Part shown: one piece after another, positions 33,775 to 46,500 of the stretch
Numbering within the stretch: the first letter of the stretch is position 1
Layout: every line of letters starts with the position of its first letter
DNA from: Bacteroidetes bacterium HGW-Bacteroidetes-10
GTDB taxonomy: Bacteria; Bacteroidota; Bacteroidia; Bacteroidales; UBA932
Length of the DNA stretch: 64,000 nucleotides
Assembly: GCA_002842695.1 (NCBI GenBank)
Contig: PHDT01000016.1
Location: 1 to 64,000, forward strand
Direction of reading: 5' to 3'
Notes under the pieces: model-generated
The model's input: the letters and a program-made list of their open reading frames with translations, nothing else
Databases searched by the model: none
Told to the model about the DNA's origin: nothing
Program-made: the position numbers and the translations under genes

Positions 33775-36147
33775 TCAAATCACCCCCACCAGCTCTCCTA
33801 CCACCTGGTAGTTATCATCTTCTGGTAAAATGATTGGCTCGTAATCTGAATTCAGCGGCTTTAGGACAATTTTCTCATGAATCCACTCACCGGTGTCGTG
33901 ATCATAGGCCTTTTCGCTTGTGTATGTTTTGATCGTGAAATTTCCGCTGTGATCCCGGTCAAACAGGGAGTGATGCTGAACGAGGACAATTTTATTGTTT
34001 CTTGAACCAACAACATTTGCACGGAACACACAGAGACTCCCGTCGGCAATCCTTGGTTCCATTGACTTTCCGGAGGCCCTCACCACAAACATATTCTTGT
34101 TCAGCTTACCTAAGCCATCAGCCCTTACCCAGCCGGAAATATGCGCCTCCTCTCCTTCGCCGAACTTACCGCAGGCTGCTTTAATAGTGTAGAACGGCAG
34201 AAAATCAATATATTTTGCGCTGTCAATAACATCAGGCTCAATACGCGCTTTCAGGTCAACAATCTCTTCGGTGAGCGTCTTTTCTGCAGATAGTTCCATC
34301 TGCATTCTGAAATGTTCTGCAAGAGGTTTGTCACAGAAATATACCCAGCAACCCTTCATACCTCTTGTCATCAAGGTTCTGTAAGTATTTTTAATAATTC
34401 TGTCGGCTGTCTCGAGTGCCTCCTTTGGATTCTCTTTAAAGAGAGACCTAATCCCCTTAAGCGACTGGTCCATTTTTGACCTGCCATTAAAATCAGTTAC
34501 AATGTGTCCGTCCTCAAATCTGATATCTGGACCCACAACAACACCAATATAATCGAGTTCCAGACCCTGGCAAGTATGAATACATCCAATCTCACTGACA
34601 GAATCAGGAGCAATAATCCAGTTACTTCCGTCATTTTTCAGGTTCCACCGCATCTCAAAATTGAGTTCAGGAATTTTTACATCCATTGACTGCGGGTTAT
34701 TTGCACTCTCCCAGTCCCAGCAATATCCTGCAACCATTCGGGATTTATTGTTATGCTGATTCTTTTTCTCTATCTCCCGCCTTAGTTCATTTGGGTCATC
34801 AAATATCCTGAAGTCAAATGTATCTCCGGATAGTTTAATGTTTGCTGTATTCGCAATCTGAAGAGTGTTGTCCAGCCATGCTAGATAGCCATCGGAACCA
34901 TTACATCTGAACTGCGATTCTAGCTTGAGCATGGCAACCTGAGCACCCGACTTCTTTGCCAGATCTGCAATCTCTTTGCTGGTTCCAATATCCTTGATAT
35001 GCACCCGCTGGTCGTTATCAATAAAGAAAACAGAGAATTTTGAGGCATTAATAATTTCAACAATCTGGTTGTCACCCATATTTTGAAACAAGCCCGACTT
35101 CAAATTGAGTCTGTGAGCCTCATCCACAATCAATGCATCAAACAGACCCGGTTCACAATCAATAAAGCTTCCGGAGCCTCCAAAGAGGTTAGTAATGCTG
35201 CTGCTTTTTACTATCCCCCTAAGTTTTGTAGTATATACAGCCCGTGGAGCAGCATTCTTGGAAACATATTTTGCAACCATCCCCTCTTTCGTGAGATTTG
35301 CCAGAAGATTAATTGCCACGACGCTCTTTCCGGTACCGGGACCACCCTCTACAATCAGCACCTGCTTCTTGCCGTTCTTACTTGTCCGGGCCATTTTAAG
35401 AGCCGACTCAAAAACCAGTTTCTGGTCATCAATCATAATAAACTCGCTATTACCATAAAGCATTGAACCGATAGCATCAGCAAGCTGCTTTGATGGTCTT
35501 AGCTTACCATTCTCAATCCGGTACATTATGTCCCTCTTGTCACCAAACTTGACATATCTCTTAATGAAATCCCTAAGTTTAATTGCATCGGGCCTGAGAA
35601 ATACCGGAGCCTTATCAATATAATATTTGAAGAGATCATTTGTGATGACATTATCCGGAGAATAGTTGTGCAGATATGCACAGGGGATTATTTCAATATT
35701 CTCATCCTGAATGGTCTGATTATAATCAAGCAATGTAGAGGCATATGACCAGGCCTGATATGATGGATGGACTGTATCTGTATATCCATGCTGAAACCTA
35801 GTTCTTACGAGGTCCGGCATTGATGTCAGCTCTGCCTGACTCCACTGTTTTAGCTCCACAATAACTACCTTCTCCTTCCCCTCATTGTTAAGGCCGGAAA
35901 TAATAAAGTCGATTCTTTTTGAAGTAAGCGGAATCTGAAATTCGATTGATATCCCTGCATCGTGAGCGATTTCAGGATCTTCAAGAACATTCTTCATCCT
36001 GAGCATAGAGTTAGCCCACGACTGAATTTCATTTGGAGCCGCCTTTCTTCCCAGGTAGCTTTTAAATGCCTTTTCAATCTTAATCTCAATTTCGTTATTT
36101 ATAACGTCATTAAGGAAATCCTGCTTAACTGCCTGATAAACTATCAT
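33775..36147 (-). CDS. PD-(D/E)XK nuclease-like / DUF2075 helicase / S24 peptidase fusion
   Basis: 790 aa with three parts. Residues 1-200 carry a PD-(D/E)XK-like core: Asp80 in SKRIDFIISG, then Glu98 and Lys100 in VIVELKQW. Residues 255-610 are a DUF2075 SF1-like helicase: Walker A GGPGTGKS (268-275), Walker B VDEAH (341-345), HTCQGLELDYIGVV (524-537) and TLMTRGMKGCWVYF (591-604). Residues 650-790 are a LexA/UmuD-type S24 domain: possible cleavage site Cys659-Gly660 in TIKAACGKFGEG, catalytic Ser695 in ASGKSMEP, and Lys740 in FTIKTY. The Cys-to-Ser distance of 36 equals that of E. coli UmuD (Cys24-Ser60). It overlaps the upstream MazG-like gene by 4 bp. Probably a defence or DNA-damage effector; that role is inferred. 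Confidence 0.8.
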   Translation of the reverse strand: MIVYQAVKQDFLNDVINNEIEIKIEKAFKSYLGRKAAPNEIQSWANSMLRMKNVLEDPEIAHDAGISIEFQIPLTSKRIDFIISGLNNEGKEKVVIVELKQWSQAELTSMPDLVRTRFQHGYTDTVHPSYQAWSYASTLLDYNQTIQDENIEIIPCAYLHNYSPDNVITNDLFKYYIDKAPVFLRPDAIKLRDFIKRYVKFGDKRDIMYRIENGKLRPSKQLADAIGSMLYGNSEFIMIDDQKLVFESALKMARTSKNGKKQVLIVEGGPGTGKSVVAINLLANLTKEGMVAKYVSKNAAPRAVYTTKLRGIVKSSSITNLFGGSGSFIDCEPGLFDALIVDEAHRLNLKSGLFQNMGDNQIVEIINASKFSVFFIDNDQRVHIKDIGTSKEIADLAKKSGAQVAMLKLESQFRCNGSDGYLAWLDNTLQIANTANIKLSGDTFDFRIFDDPNELRREIEKKNQHNNKSRMVAGYCWDWESANNPQSMDVKIPELNFEMRWNLKNDGSNWIIAPDSVSEIGCIHTCQGLELDYIGVVVGPDIRFEDGHIVTDFNGRSKMDQSLKGIRSLFKENPKEALETADRIIKNTYRTLMTRGMKGCWVYFCDKPLAEHFRMQMELSAEKTLTEEIVDLKARIEPDVIDSAKYIDFLPFYTIKAACGKFGEGEEAHISGWVRADGLGKLNKNMFVVRASGKSMEPRIADGSLCVFRANVVGSRNNKIVLVQHHSLFDRDHSGNFTIKTYTSEKAYDHDTGEWIHEKIVLKPLNSDYEPIILPEDDNYQVVGELVGVI

Positions 36148-36485
36148 AACTCATTATATTTTTTTGCATTACCCTTGGCTTTATCAACAGGGTATTTTTG
36201 AGAATTATGATTTAATTTGTCTTCAATAATTTTCTGAACATCAAGGTCAAATTTATCTGCCAGCAGAAGAGCATAAATGAGAACATCAGCAAGCTCCTCC
36301 TTTAATCTCTCTGGATTTGCCTCATTCTCCTTTTTCCACAGAAATAATTCAAGCAACTCCCCCGCCTCAATATTCAACGCAATAGCTAAATCCTTGGGAT
36401 TATGGAACTGAGCCCAATCCCTCTCATCACGAAATTTGACGATTCTGGATATTATTTCATTTATCTGTGACATATAGCGAGACAT
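36144..36485 (-). CDS. MazG-like nucleotide pyrophosphohydrolase
   Basis: 113 aa all-alpha NTP pyrophosphatase of the MazG/dCTPase superfamily. EAGELLELFLWKKE supplies the first ExxE metal motif and LKEELADVLIYALLLAD the second (ExxxD). Hydrolyses (d)NTPs to (d)NMP and pyrophosphate. It overlaps the nuclease-helicase fusion gene by 4 bp (ATGA), so the two are translationally coupled; nucleotide depletion or clean-up alongside DNA processing is the natural inference. A start at Met5 is also possible. Confidence 0.85.
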   Translation of the reverse strand: MSRYMSQINEIISRIVKFRDERDWAQFHNPKDLAIALNIEAGELLELFLWKKENEANPERLKEELADVLIYALLLADKFDLDVQKIIEDKLNHNSQKYPVDKAKGNAKKYNEL

Positions 36486-36511
36486 TTTCTTGTTTCCACA
36501 AATGTACCTAA

Positions 36512-38791
<2,280 letters not shown>

Positions 38792-38850
38792 TATTTTACC
38801 TCTTTTTACCACGCACCCTGAAGCTCTTAAACACTCTAAATCTGACTTGT

Positions 38851-40134
38851 ATGAAAAGCTTTTATGTTGCTTTTGCTCTCCTTCTGTTAATCAGTTGCGA
38901 ACAGAGCGCGGTAGTCTCTTCGGTGAACCTGTTTTCTGAACAGATTCCAGGAAGTAAAAATCACGGTCCTAATGGTACATGGTGGGGCTATAATCAAAGT
39001 AAGATAGTCAGGTATGGGAATACCGTCTACATGTATGTAGTAGAAAATGAAAATATTGACACCAATCCAAATCCTAACGCTGCCAATCCATCAAAAATTG
39101 CCATTTACAGAAAAGATGGAGAGGGAAGCTGGCAAAGGGGTGCAAGGTTAAACACTTCAAGGCCGGGAAATATTCTTTTAGATTCAGACGGCATTGTTCA
39201 CCTTATTGTCTTTGAGCCAACATACACTCAGTCTTCGGAAAATGGTTCATATGGACGGCTTAAGCACTACTGGTTCCCAAATTGCAAAACCGGTGATATT
39301 ACATCTTATCAAGAGGAGATTATTGTCGACAACGACGGAGCAACTCAGGGTGAGACAGTAAATATTCGGGTAGGTGCTTCAATAGGACCTGATGACCTTA
39401 TTGCCGTCTCATACGGGCTGAATAAGAATCACGTTGTCTGCTACAAAGAGAAAACAGGCATAAAATGGTTTCAGGAGTATGCCGGATTTGGCCTGGGCAG
39501 CGATTTTTATTATCCATATGTTCTGGCATCCTCTTCCGGAATAAGTATTTTGGCTATTCAGGATGACTGGGTAGGAAACAATCTTCCCAACATTTATCAG
39601 AAGTCACAATATTTCGAGAAAAAAAACGGATCCTGGATCACTGAAAGTATTGTCAATCTGCAGTCACACTCCCTTGCCCAGTCACGCCCGGAGCTTGCAG
39701 ACAACAGTGACATTTATCTCGATAATTCAGGAAACATTAACCTGATGTACATCACCAAACTGGACCCAGCCGATAAATATCACAATACTTTTACACAAGC
39801 CACCCGAAGTGGAAACACATGGAACAAAACAGAGCTAACAAAAATTGACTCCAAAACCAACTGGATCAGAATGATAGAAGTGAGTGGGCAGATGTACTAT
39901 TTCCTAAGCACATGGGATAAGGTTTACATAAAAAAGGGGATAAACGGAGAGTACAAAAGGCTCAACACACCTAAAGTTGAAGGAATTTATCTCTATCTGG
40001 CAGCACCCAGAGGGGGAACATCCGCCTCTGAAAGCTATATTGATATGCTGATTCTCTGTGGCAGCAGCAATTCGTACCCAAATGCAAAAAATTATTATGT
40101 CAGAATCTCAAAAAGCGAGCTGAGTAAACTGTGA
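38851..40134 (+). CDS. Lipoprotein with beta-propeller-like (BNR/sialidase-like) repeats
   Basis: 427 aa with lipoprotein signal (YVAFALLLLISC). The mature part is strand-rich with recurring blade-like units such as KIVRYGNTVYMYVVENEN, RPGNILLDSDGIVHLIVFEP, SDIYLDNSGNINLMYI and QMYYFLSTWDKVYI. This resembles BNR or sialidase-like propellers, but Asp-box motifs are weak and no catalytic set is evident. Probably a surface binding protein. Its TGA touches the left palindrome of element A9, which would act as its terminator. Confidence 0.6.
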   Translation: MKSFYVAFALLLLISCEQSAVVSSVNLFSEQIPGSKNHGPNGTWWGYNQSKIVRYGNTVYMYVVENENIDTNPNPNAANPSKIAIYRKDGEGSWQRGARLNTSRPGNILLDSDGIVHLIVFEPTYTQSSENGSYGRLKHYWFPNCKTGDITSYQEEIIVDNDGATQGETVNIRVGASIGPDDLIAVSYGLNKNHVVCYKEKTGIKWFQEYAGFGLGSDFYYPYVLASSSGISILAIQDDWVGNNLPNIYQKSQYFEKKNGSWITESIVNLQSHSLAQSRPELADNSDIYLDNSGNINLMYITKLDPADKYHNTFTQATRSGNTWNKTELTKIDSKTNWIRMIEVSGQMYYFLSTWDKVYIKKGINGEYKRLNTPKVEGIYLYLAAPRGGTSASESYIDMLILCGSSNSYPNAKNYYVRISKSELSKL

Positions 40135-40265
40135 ACTCTGCCAGAGTTTTTACGAACTTGCAGAATATCAAGACATAGCAATTTTTTAATGCCGAAAAAA
40201 CACCTTCTTGAAATTTTGTTCTGGCCTAATATTCAAGAACTTGCTAAAAACTCTGGCAGAGTTTT
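40134..40265. repeat. Family A palindromic element, copy A9 (132 bp)
   Basis: Left palindrome AACTCTGCCAGAGTTTT (40134-40150) begins at the last base of the preceding stop codon; right palindrome 40247-40265. The reverse complement of the whole element matches A6 at 10947-11078 nearly base for base. It is followed by TTTTGCACGTGG, also found beside A6 and B4. Confidence 0.9.
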
Positions 40266-40428
40266 GCACGTGGCGGCGCAGAACCCCAGCCTCTCAAGCA
40301 CCCTTATTGACGCCGCATTTTCCGGATCAACCGAAGCTGTGAAATTTCCCGCTGCGACCTGTACAAGTACACACTCTCTTTATCTCCCGGCTCTACAGGC
40401 CTGATGGATAGTCGTTTGGTCTCTAACT

Positions 40429-40956
40429 TCATAAAATGGGAGACATTAAAATATAACACTCATTATCAAGCACCTTGCCATCATATCGCTTTTCCGCAAG
40501 CTTCAGAATGCCCTCATATTCAAACCCGAACTTCCTGATTATCGCCTTTGACCTATCGTTGAAAGGAAAGCAGTAGGCCGAAATCGCCTCGAGTTTGAGT
40601 TCTTCAAAGCCGAACCTGATTACCTCTTTAACTGCCTCACTCATAATTCCGAGGCCCCAGTACTCCTCGCCCAACGCATAACCAATCATCTTAACACCAT
40701 CATACTGGCGCTTGTGATCGTCAATCAGCCCAACAGAGCCTATCATCTTACCGCTCTCCCTGAGCACAATACCCCAGACGCCTTCCTTCTCCATGAAAAT
40801 CTCCTTCATAATATCCAGCGACTCCTCCCTGGTTTCATGAGGCTTCCACCCAGCATTAGGCCCGACATTCGGCCCCGAAGAGTATTCATAAATATCCTCA
40901 AGATCAGAAAGTTCAATGGGTCTGAGAATAAGTCGCTGAGTCTGGAGAGTGGTCAT
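40429..40956 (-). CDS. GNAT-family N-acetyltransferase (RimJ/RimL-like)
   Basis: 175 aa. N-terminus LQTQRLILRPIELSDLEDIYEY and the acetyl-CoA loop region IGYALGEEYWGLGIMSEAVK, then SAYCFPFNDRSKAIIRKFGF, are typical of RimJ/RimL-type GNATs acting on protein N-termini or small molecules; substrate unknown. It overlaps the 97-aa membrane protein gene by 4 bp (ATGA) and ends a three-gene operon starting at 41651. Confidence 0.85.
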   Translation of the reverse strand: MTTLQTQRLILRPIELSDLEDIYEYSSGPNVGPNAGWKPHETREESLDIMKEIFMEKEGVWGIVLRESGKMIGSVGLIDDHKRQYDGVKMIGYALGEEYWGLGIMSEAVKEVIRFGFEELKLEAISAYCFPFNDRSKAIIRKFGFEYEGILKLAEKRYDGKVLDNECYILMSPIL

Positions 40957-41246
40957 TTGATTTGAAATTTGTTCGGATTCTTAGGGTACCTACCCTGCTT
41001 TACCCTTTCTGCCTGCTCAAAAACCTCTTTGATGCTCCAGAGGCATGAGAACCCAAGCACGCCAAGTAAAGTCGAGACAATTGCGTCACCGGCAAAAACT
41101 GAGAAGGCGATACTTATAAGCCCTGCAATCAGAAACCAGATCCAGCTGCGGGTGCCCAGGTAGTATTCGGCCTTAATAACCAAAGGGTGGAAAAGGCCGA
41201 TAATCACAAAGGTAGCGGCCCCTACAATTAATCCGTCGTAATTCAT
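40953..41246 (-). CDS. DUF4491 family small membrane protein
   Basis: 97 aa with three hydrophobic helices (LIVGAATFVIIGLFHPLVI, WIWFLIAGLISIAFSVFAG, STLLGVLGFSCLWSI) and a basic tail EQAERVKQGRYPKNP. Matches the small Bacteroidota/Firmicutes DUF4491 pattern from memory. Function unknown. Middle gene of an operon with a lipoprotein and a GNAT enzyme. Confidence 0.75.
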   Translation of the reverse strand: MNYDGLIVGAATFVIIGLFHPLVIKAEYYLGTRSWIWFLIAGLISIAFSVFAGDAIVSTLLGVLGFSCLWSIKEVFEQAERVKQGRYPKNPNKFQIK

Positions 41247-41255
41247 CTGCCGTAT

Positions 41256-41651
41256 TTAAATCTTTGTGCGGGAAAGCTCGGCGCCTGTTGGGTGCGGAAG
41301 ATTTGCCTCTTTCTCAACTGTAATGAATACCTCGTCAAACTCAAACGGGAATGAGGTTTTGTAAGTGAGTTTCTTTGCGTTCTTCACATTGAGCTGGCCT
41401 ACATTTTTAACTCCTCTCTCTTTGGTTACAATCCATACACTGTAATTGCTACCCGCAGGTTCAAGCCTGTCCGGGCTGGCAAGATTTTTTGCAGTGATCT
41501 CAAGAACATAATTATTGTGGCTGTCCTTTGATTTCTTGGCAACTATATCGGCTGCCGGAGCTATGCTTGATACAGGAAAAACAGCTGTTGCACCGCATGA
41601 TGTTAATAATGCGGCCAGAGCCATAACCATAAGTGTCTTAAATGTTTTCAT
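41256..41651 (-). CDS. Small lipoprotein, 131 aa
   Basis: Lipoprotein signal LMVMALAALLTSC with Cys at about residue 19. The mature region is a single beta-rich domain (NNYVLEITAKNLASPDRLEP, YSVWIVTKERGVKNVG), compatible with an Ig-like fold. No family recognised. Nine bp upstream of the DUF4491 gene, so co-transcribed. Confidence 0.6.
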   Translation of the reverse strand: MKTFKTLMVMALAALLTSCGATAVFPVSSIAPAADIVAKKSKDSHNNYVLEITAKNLASPDRLEPAGSNYSVWIVTKERGVKNVGQLNVKNAKKLTYKTSFPFEFDEVFITVEKEANLPHPTGAELSRTKI

Positions 41652-41711
41652 AATTTATTTTGTTTAAATCCTAAACAAATTTAAAGACAAAAAGTTTTCT
41701 GTGCCGGAGGT

Positions 41712-42368
41712 TTATCCGTTCACCTTTTTATAATCCGCAAGAAACTTTTCCAGCCCAATATCTGTAAGCGGATGTTTTAGCAGGCCGAGGATGGCGTCGA
41801 GCGGGCAGGTAGCAACGTCGGCACCGGCTTCCAGGCACTGGATAATGTGCATTGTGTGTCTGATTGAGGCGGCAAGCACCTCGGTGCGGTAGCCGTAATA
41901 GATATATATTTCAACAATCTGGCGGATAAGCTCAACTCCGTCTGTGGAGATGTCGTCAAGTCTGCCAACAAATGGCGAAACATAGGTTGCGCCGGCCTTT
42001 GCTGCCAGAAGAGCCTGACCTGCCGAGAAGACAAGTGTGCAGTTTGTGCGTACGCCATGCTCAGAAAAATATTTGATCGCCTTGATTCCATCCTTTGTGC
42101 AGGGAACCTTAACAACAATCTGCTCATGCAGAGCAGCCAGTTCAAGACCCTCACTTATCATACCTTTGAAATCTGTGGCAATTACCTCGGCACTTACGTC
42201 ACCGTCAACAATGTTGCAGATATCGACATAGTGCTGCCTTATTTTCTCTTCACCTTTAATTCCCTCTTTCGCCATGAGCGAAGGGTTGGTGGTGACTCCG
42301 TCCAGAATCCCAAGGTCATTCGCCTCGCGTATCTGGTCAAGGTTTGCAGTATCTATGAAAAATTTCAT
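41712..42368 (-). CDS. Transaldolase (fructose-6-phosphate aldolase-like, short form)
   Basis: 218 aa from ATG 42368 ([20 protein letters not shown]). Short-form transaldolase/FSA TIM barrel: [14 protein letters not shown], the Schiff-base Lys in [31 protein letters not shown] and the C-terminal [17 protein letters not shown]. Acts in the non-oxidative pentose phosphate pathway. Members of this subgroup with these motifs are usually true transaldolases in Bacteroidota. A TATCTTTG box lies 26 bp upstream. Confidence 0.9.
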   Translation of the reverse strand: MKFFIDTANLDQIREANDLGILDGVTTNPSLMAKEGIKGEEKIRQHYVDICNIVDGDVSAEVIATDFKGMISEGLELAALHEQIVVKVPCTKDGIKAIKYFSEHGVRTNCTLVFSAGQALLAAKAGATYVSPFVGRLDDISTDGVELIRQIVEIYIYYGYRTEVLAASIRHTMHIIQCLEAGADVATCPLDAILGLLKHPLTDIGLEKFLADYKKVNG

Positions 42369-42393
42369 GATAAAAATGTTTAAGAATTTACCC

Positions 42394-42401
42394 CAAAGAT
42401 A
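42394..42401 (-). promoter_or_regulatory. -7 box (TATCTTTG) of the transaldolase gene
   Basis: On the minus strand TATCTTTG, 25 bp upstream of the ATG; the -33 element is not clear. Confidence 0.45.
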
Positions 42402-42463
42402 GCACTTATTTAATTGCATGTCTGAAATGAGACGGGCTCAACCATGCATGCAGATATGCATAA

Positions 42464-43573
42464 TTACAGCTGAATATTATACGACCCTTTTACAATCATC
42501 TGGCCCTCAATCCTGCCGCTTAGAATCTCTGTGTAACCATTGAACTGCCTGCCTGTCTGAATCTCTTTTTTCGAAAAGAGGTATATTCCCTTCTCCTGTT
42601 TCTCAAGAAGCAGAACAGAGTGACCACTATCGGTTTTAATTAATGCATCATCCGGCAGAGCATCCACCAGGCTCGATGAGGTAACAGCCTCGCACTCCAC
42701 AAATTCGTAGGCAACCGGATTAACCTGCTTTTTATCAGCAACAGATGCAAAACATTCAATTGATTTTGAGTCATTATCAACCCTTACACCTACAGATGTT
42801 ACAGTTGCCATGCGTTCAATATCTGAATTAGCAGATTTAAACCGGACACTCTGCCCCTTCTTAATTTTTTCGATATCTGTGGCAAACACCATCATACGAA
42901 GCTGAAACATAGCCGGATTAACAATCTCAATTAATTCTGCCCTCGAATCTGTGTAGCTTCCAATATTTGCCTTAAGAGCAGAGACATATCCGCCTATGGG
43001 TGACCTAACGATATATGATGCATAAAAATCCCCGGCCTCCACCTTTGCTGCAGACAAGCCCATAGACTCAATTCTGAGCCTGAGGCCATTGTATTTTGCA
43101 GAAGAGCTCTTGAGCTCACTCTCAATAAGAAGGAACTCTCTCTTTGATGTAATGTTTTCCTTATAAAGAGATTCTATCCGTTCGAAATCGCTCTTCGCTC
43201 GATTGAAATTTGCAGAGGCCTCGGCAAAATCCCTTTGAATATCAATCACCTCGTTACCCGAAATCTCCATCAAGGGCATATTTCTCTCAACCATCTGGCC
43301 GCTGTGACAATGAATTGCCTTTATAACCCCAGGGACAGGAGTGCTTACAGTTGCCATTCCGTTAGGCACCGGCACAATGGTTCCGCTGCATTTTACAACA
43401 TCTTCGAAGGTCACACTCTCCATCTCTCCCAGCAACATTTTATCATTAACAAACTGCTCGCCGGTAATTTCAACAAGTTCACTTTCCGGCTCTGCCGGTT
43501 CTTTTCCTGAACTGCAAGAGGCAAAAAGGGCGACAGCAGTCAGCAGGTATAAATAATATTTTAATGTATTCAT
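42464..43573 (-). CDS. RND efflux periplasmic adaptor lipoprotein (second system)
   Basis: 369 aa from the ATG of MNTLKYYLYLLTAVALFASC; six upstream in-frame codons are unlikely. Lipoprotein membrane fusion protein with barrel-sandwich halves (STPVPGVIKAIHCHSGQMVE and YIVRSPIGGYVSALKANIGS) around a coiled-coil hairpin (FNRAKSDFERIESLYKEN). It lacks the His-rich tails of the adaptor at 11922. Last gene of the operon 47598 to 42464, after the RND pump. Confidence 0.85.
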   Translation of the reverse strand: MNTLKYYLYLLTAVALFASCSSGKEPAEPESELVEITGEQFVNDKMLLGEMESVTFEDVVKCSGTIVPVPNGMATVSTPVPGVIKAIHCHSGQMVERNMPLMEISGNEVIDIQRDFAEASANFNRAKSDFERIESLYKENITSKREFLLIESELKSSSAKYNGLRLRIESMGLSAAKVEAGDFYASYIVRSPIGGYVSALKANIGSYTDSRAELIEIVNPAMFQLRMMVFATDIEKIKKGQSVRFKSANSDIERMATVTSVGVRVDNDSKSIECFASVADKKQVNPVAYEFVECEAVTSSSLVDALPDDALIKTDSGHSVLLLEKQEKGIYLFSKKEIQTGRQFNGYTEILSGRIEGQMIVKGSYNIQL

Positions 43574-43598
43574 AGTAAAATAATTTTTCAACTTATAA

Positions 43599-46500
43599 TT
43601 AACACTCTCTTTTTCTGATAAATCTGAGCGGGAAAAACTTCACTCCAATAACATTGTAAAAAATCTCGAACATTAACGGAAGCGCAATCATTGTAAGCAT
43701 TGTTGAGGTAAACAAACCTCCAATAACCACAGTTGCAAGCGGACGTTGAACCTCTGCTCCGGCACCGGTTGAGATGGCCATCGGCAAAAAACCCATTGCA
43801 GCGGCACCGGCTGTGAGCATTACCGGACGCAGCCGGTCCTTTGTTCCCTGAATAATTAATTCCCGCATTGACATTGTGCCGTTTTGTATAAGATTTTTAA
43901 GATGCTCTATGAGCACTATTCCGTTAAGGACAGCAATTCCAAACAGAGCGATGAACCCAACCCCTGCAGACACACTAAACGGCAATCCCCGCATCCAGAG
44001 AAGCGTTACACCTCCTACTGCAGCAAGAGGAATTGCTGTAAAAATCATAATTGCATCCTTGAGGGACTTAAATGCAAAGTGAAGGAAGACGAATATCAGC
44101 AAAAGAGCCACCGGAACTGCAATCAGCAGCCTGTTTGTTGCATTCTGCAGATTTTCAAACTGGCCTCCGTAGGCAATATATGTTCCCGGTTTAAGCGTCA
44201 CATTCTCTCCCACAACAGTCTGAATATCTTTAACAACAGATTGAAGGTCTCTGTTACGGACGTTAACACTCACAACAACCCTGCGGTGGGTGTTCTCCCT
44301 TGAAATCTTTGCAGGCCCCTCTGCATACTCAATCTCTGCAAGCTCAGACAATGGAATCTGACTGCCACCTGAAACAGGGACACGGAGCTCTCTAATATTA
44401 CCAATATCGTTCCTGTTTTGCTTATCAAAGCGGACAACCATATCAAACCTCTTTTCCCCTTCAAATACAACACCTGTTGCCTCACCTCCAAACGCAACAG
44501 CCAGATAGCTGTTGAGAGTTTTGATGTCAACTCCGTAATATGCAATTTTGCTCCTGTTGTAATTTATTTTAATCTGAGGCAGCCCCGCTGTTTTTTCAAG
44601 GATAATATCTGTTGCACCAGGTATTCCCTCAATAAGATTTTTGACTTCAACTGCCTTTTTATCTATATATTCCAGATCATCACCAAAAATTTTAATTGCA
44701 ATATCTGATCGCACACCGGTAATTAGTTCGTTAAACCTCATCTCTATAGGCTGAGTAAACTCATATTCAATCCCCGGAATCACAGAGAGAGCCTCCTTAA
44801 ACTTATCTGCAAGCTCCTCCTTGCTCTTTGCGCTGGTCCATGTTTTACGAGGCCTGAGTTTGATAATCATGTCAATCTCCTCCATAGACATTGGATCTGT
44901 TGGTACTTCTGCCGCACCAATCCTGCTCACCACTTTATCGACCTCGGGGAATTTGCTCATAAGAATCTGTTCCATTCGGGTAGTGGTCTCAACGGTTTTT
45001 GTCAGGGATGTTCCTGTTTTAAGCACAGGCTGAATGACAAAATCCCCCTCATCCAGAGTGGGTACAAACTCACCCCCTATTCTGGTAAAGAGGAACGCAG
45101 TAAAAATCAAAGAGATTAATGCAGCACCCAGCACAATGCGCTTATGTGCACATGCCAGTTGAATAACGGGCGAATAGGATTTATGTGCCATACTCATAAT
45201 CCAGTCCCCGATATTCTTTTTCTCTGACTTTGAAGGTCTCAGAAACAGCGAAGTAGCAACCGGAAGCCATGTAAGGCCCATTATCATTGCTCCAGTAATT
45301 GCGAAACAGAACGAGAGCGCCATGGGTTTAAACATCTTTCCCTCAACACCGCTCAGGGATAGAATCGGGATAAAGACAATGAGAATAATAATCTGACCAA
45401 AGATTGCAGATTTCATCATTTTTGAAGCACCCTCATAAGAGATCTTATCCATTATTCCAGCCCTCTCCTCACCTGTCACGTTTTCAAGCTCGCTCCGTTT
45501 TTTCATCGTCTTAAGAGCAATGTACTCCACAATTATGACCGCACCGTCAATGATAATCCCAAAGTCAAGCGCTCCAAGACTCATGAGGTTGGCATCTATC
45601 CCAAAAAGATACATCATTGCTATTGTAAAGAGAAGCGCAAGCGGGATCATGGAAGTAATCACCAGAGCAGATCTTATATTCCCAAGCAGAAGAATAACGG
45701 TGAGCATTACAATTAATGCTCCCAGTATAAGATTCTCGACTACAGTAAATGTTGTTTTTGCAACAAGCTCACTCCTGTCAACAATCGGATTGATGAATAC
45801 ACCATCGGGAAGGTTTTTCTGAACCTCGGCAACTCTGCTTTTAACTTCATTAATTACCTCTTTGGAATTTGCATTCTTAAGCATCATCACCTGCCCGAGA
45901 ATTGTCTCTCCCTTTCCGTTGGCAGTTATAGCCCCGTATCTGTTTGCATGACCAAACCTGACACTGGCAACATTCTTCACCAGTACAGGTGTCCCGTTAA
46001 TATTTTTAACAACAATGTTTTCAATATCCCCGGCAGTTTTGACCTGTCCGTCTCCGCGTATAAAGTAACTCTGATTCGTTTTCTCAATATAGGAACCTCC
46101 GGATATACTGTTATTTGCCTCAAGAGCATCAAACAGTTCCATAAGAGTTATGTTCGCTGCCGAAAGCAAAGCCGGGTCAACTGCCACCTCATACTGTTTA
46201 AGGTATCCGCCCCAGCTGTTTATCTCTACTACTCCGTTTATACCGGAAAGTCTTCTCTTTATTACCCAGTCCTGAATTGTCCGCAGGTCTGCTGCAGAAT
46301 ATTTTCCCTCATAACCCTCTTTAATGTCAAGCGTGTACTGATAAATCTCACCTAGTCCGGTAGTGATAGGCCCCATCTCCGGCTCGCCGAATCCTTCCGG
46401 AATCTTTGCTGCCGCACTCTTGATTTTCTCAGCAATAAGCTGACGGGGCAGATATGTCCCCAGTTTCTCGTCAAATACAATTGTGACAAGAGATATCCCA

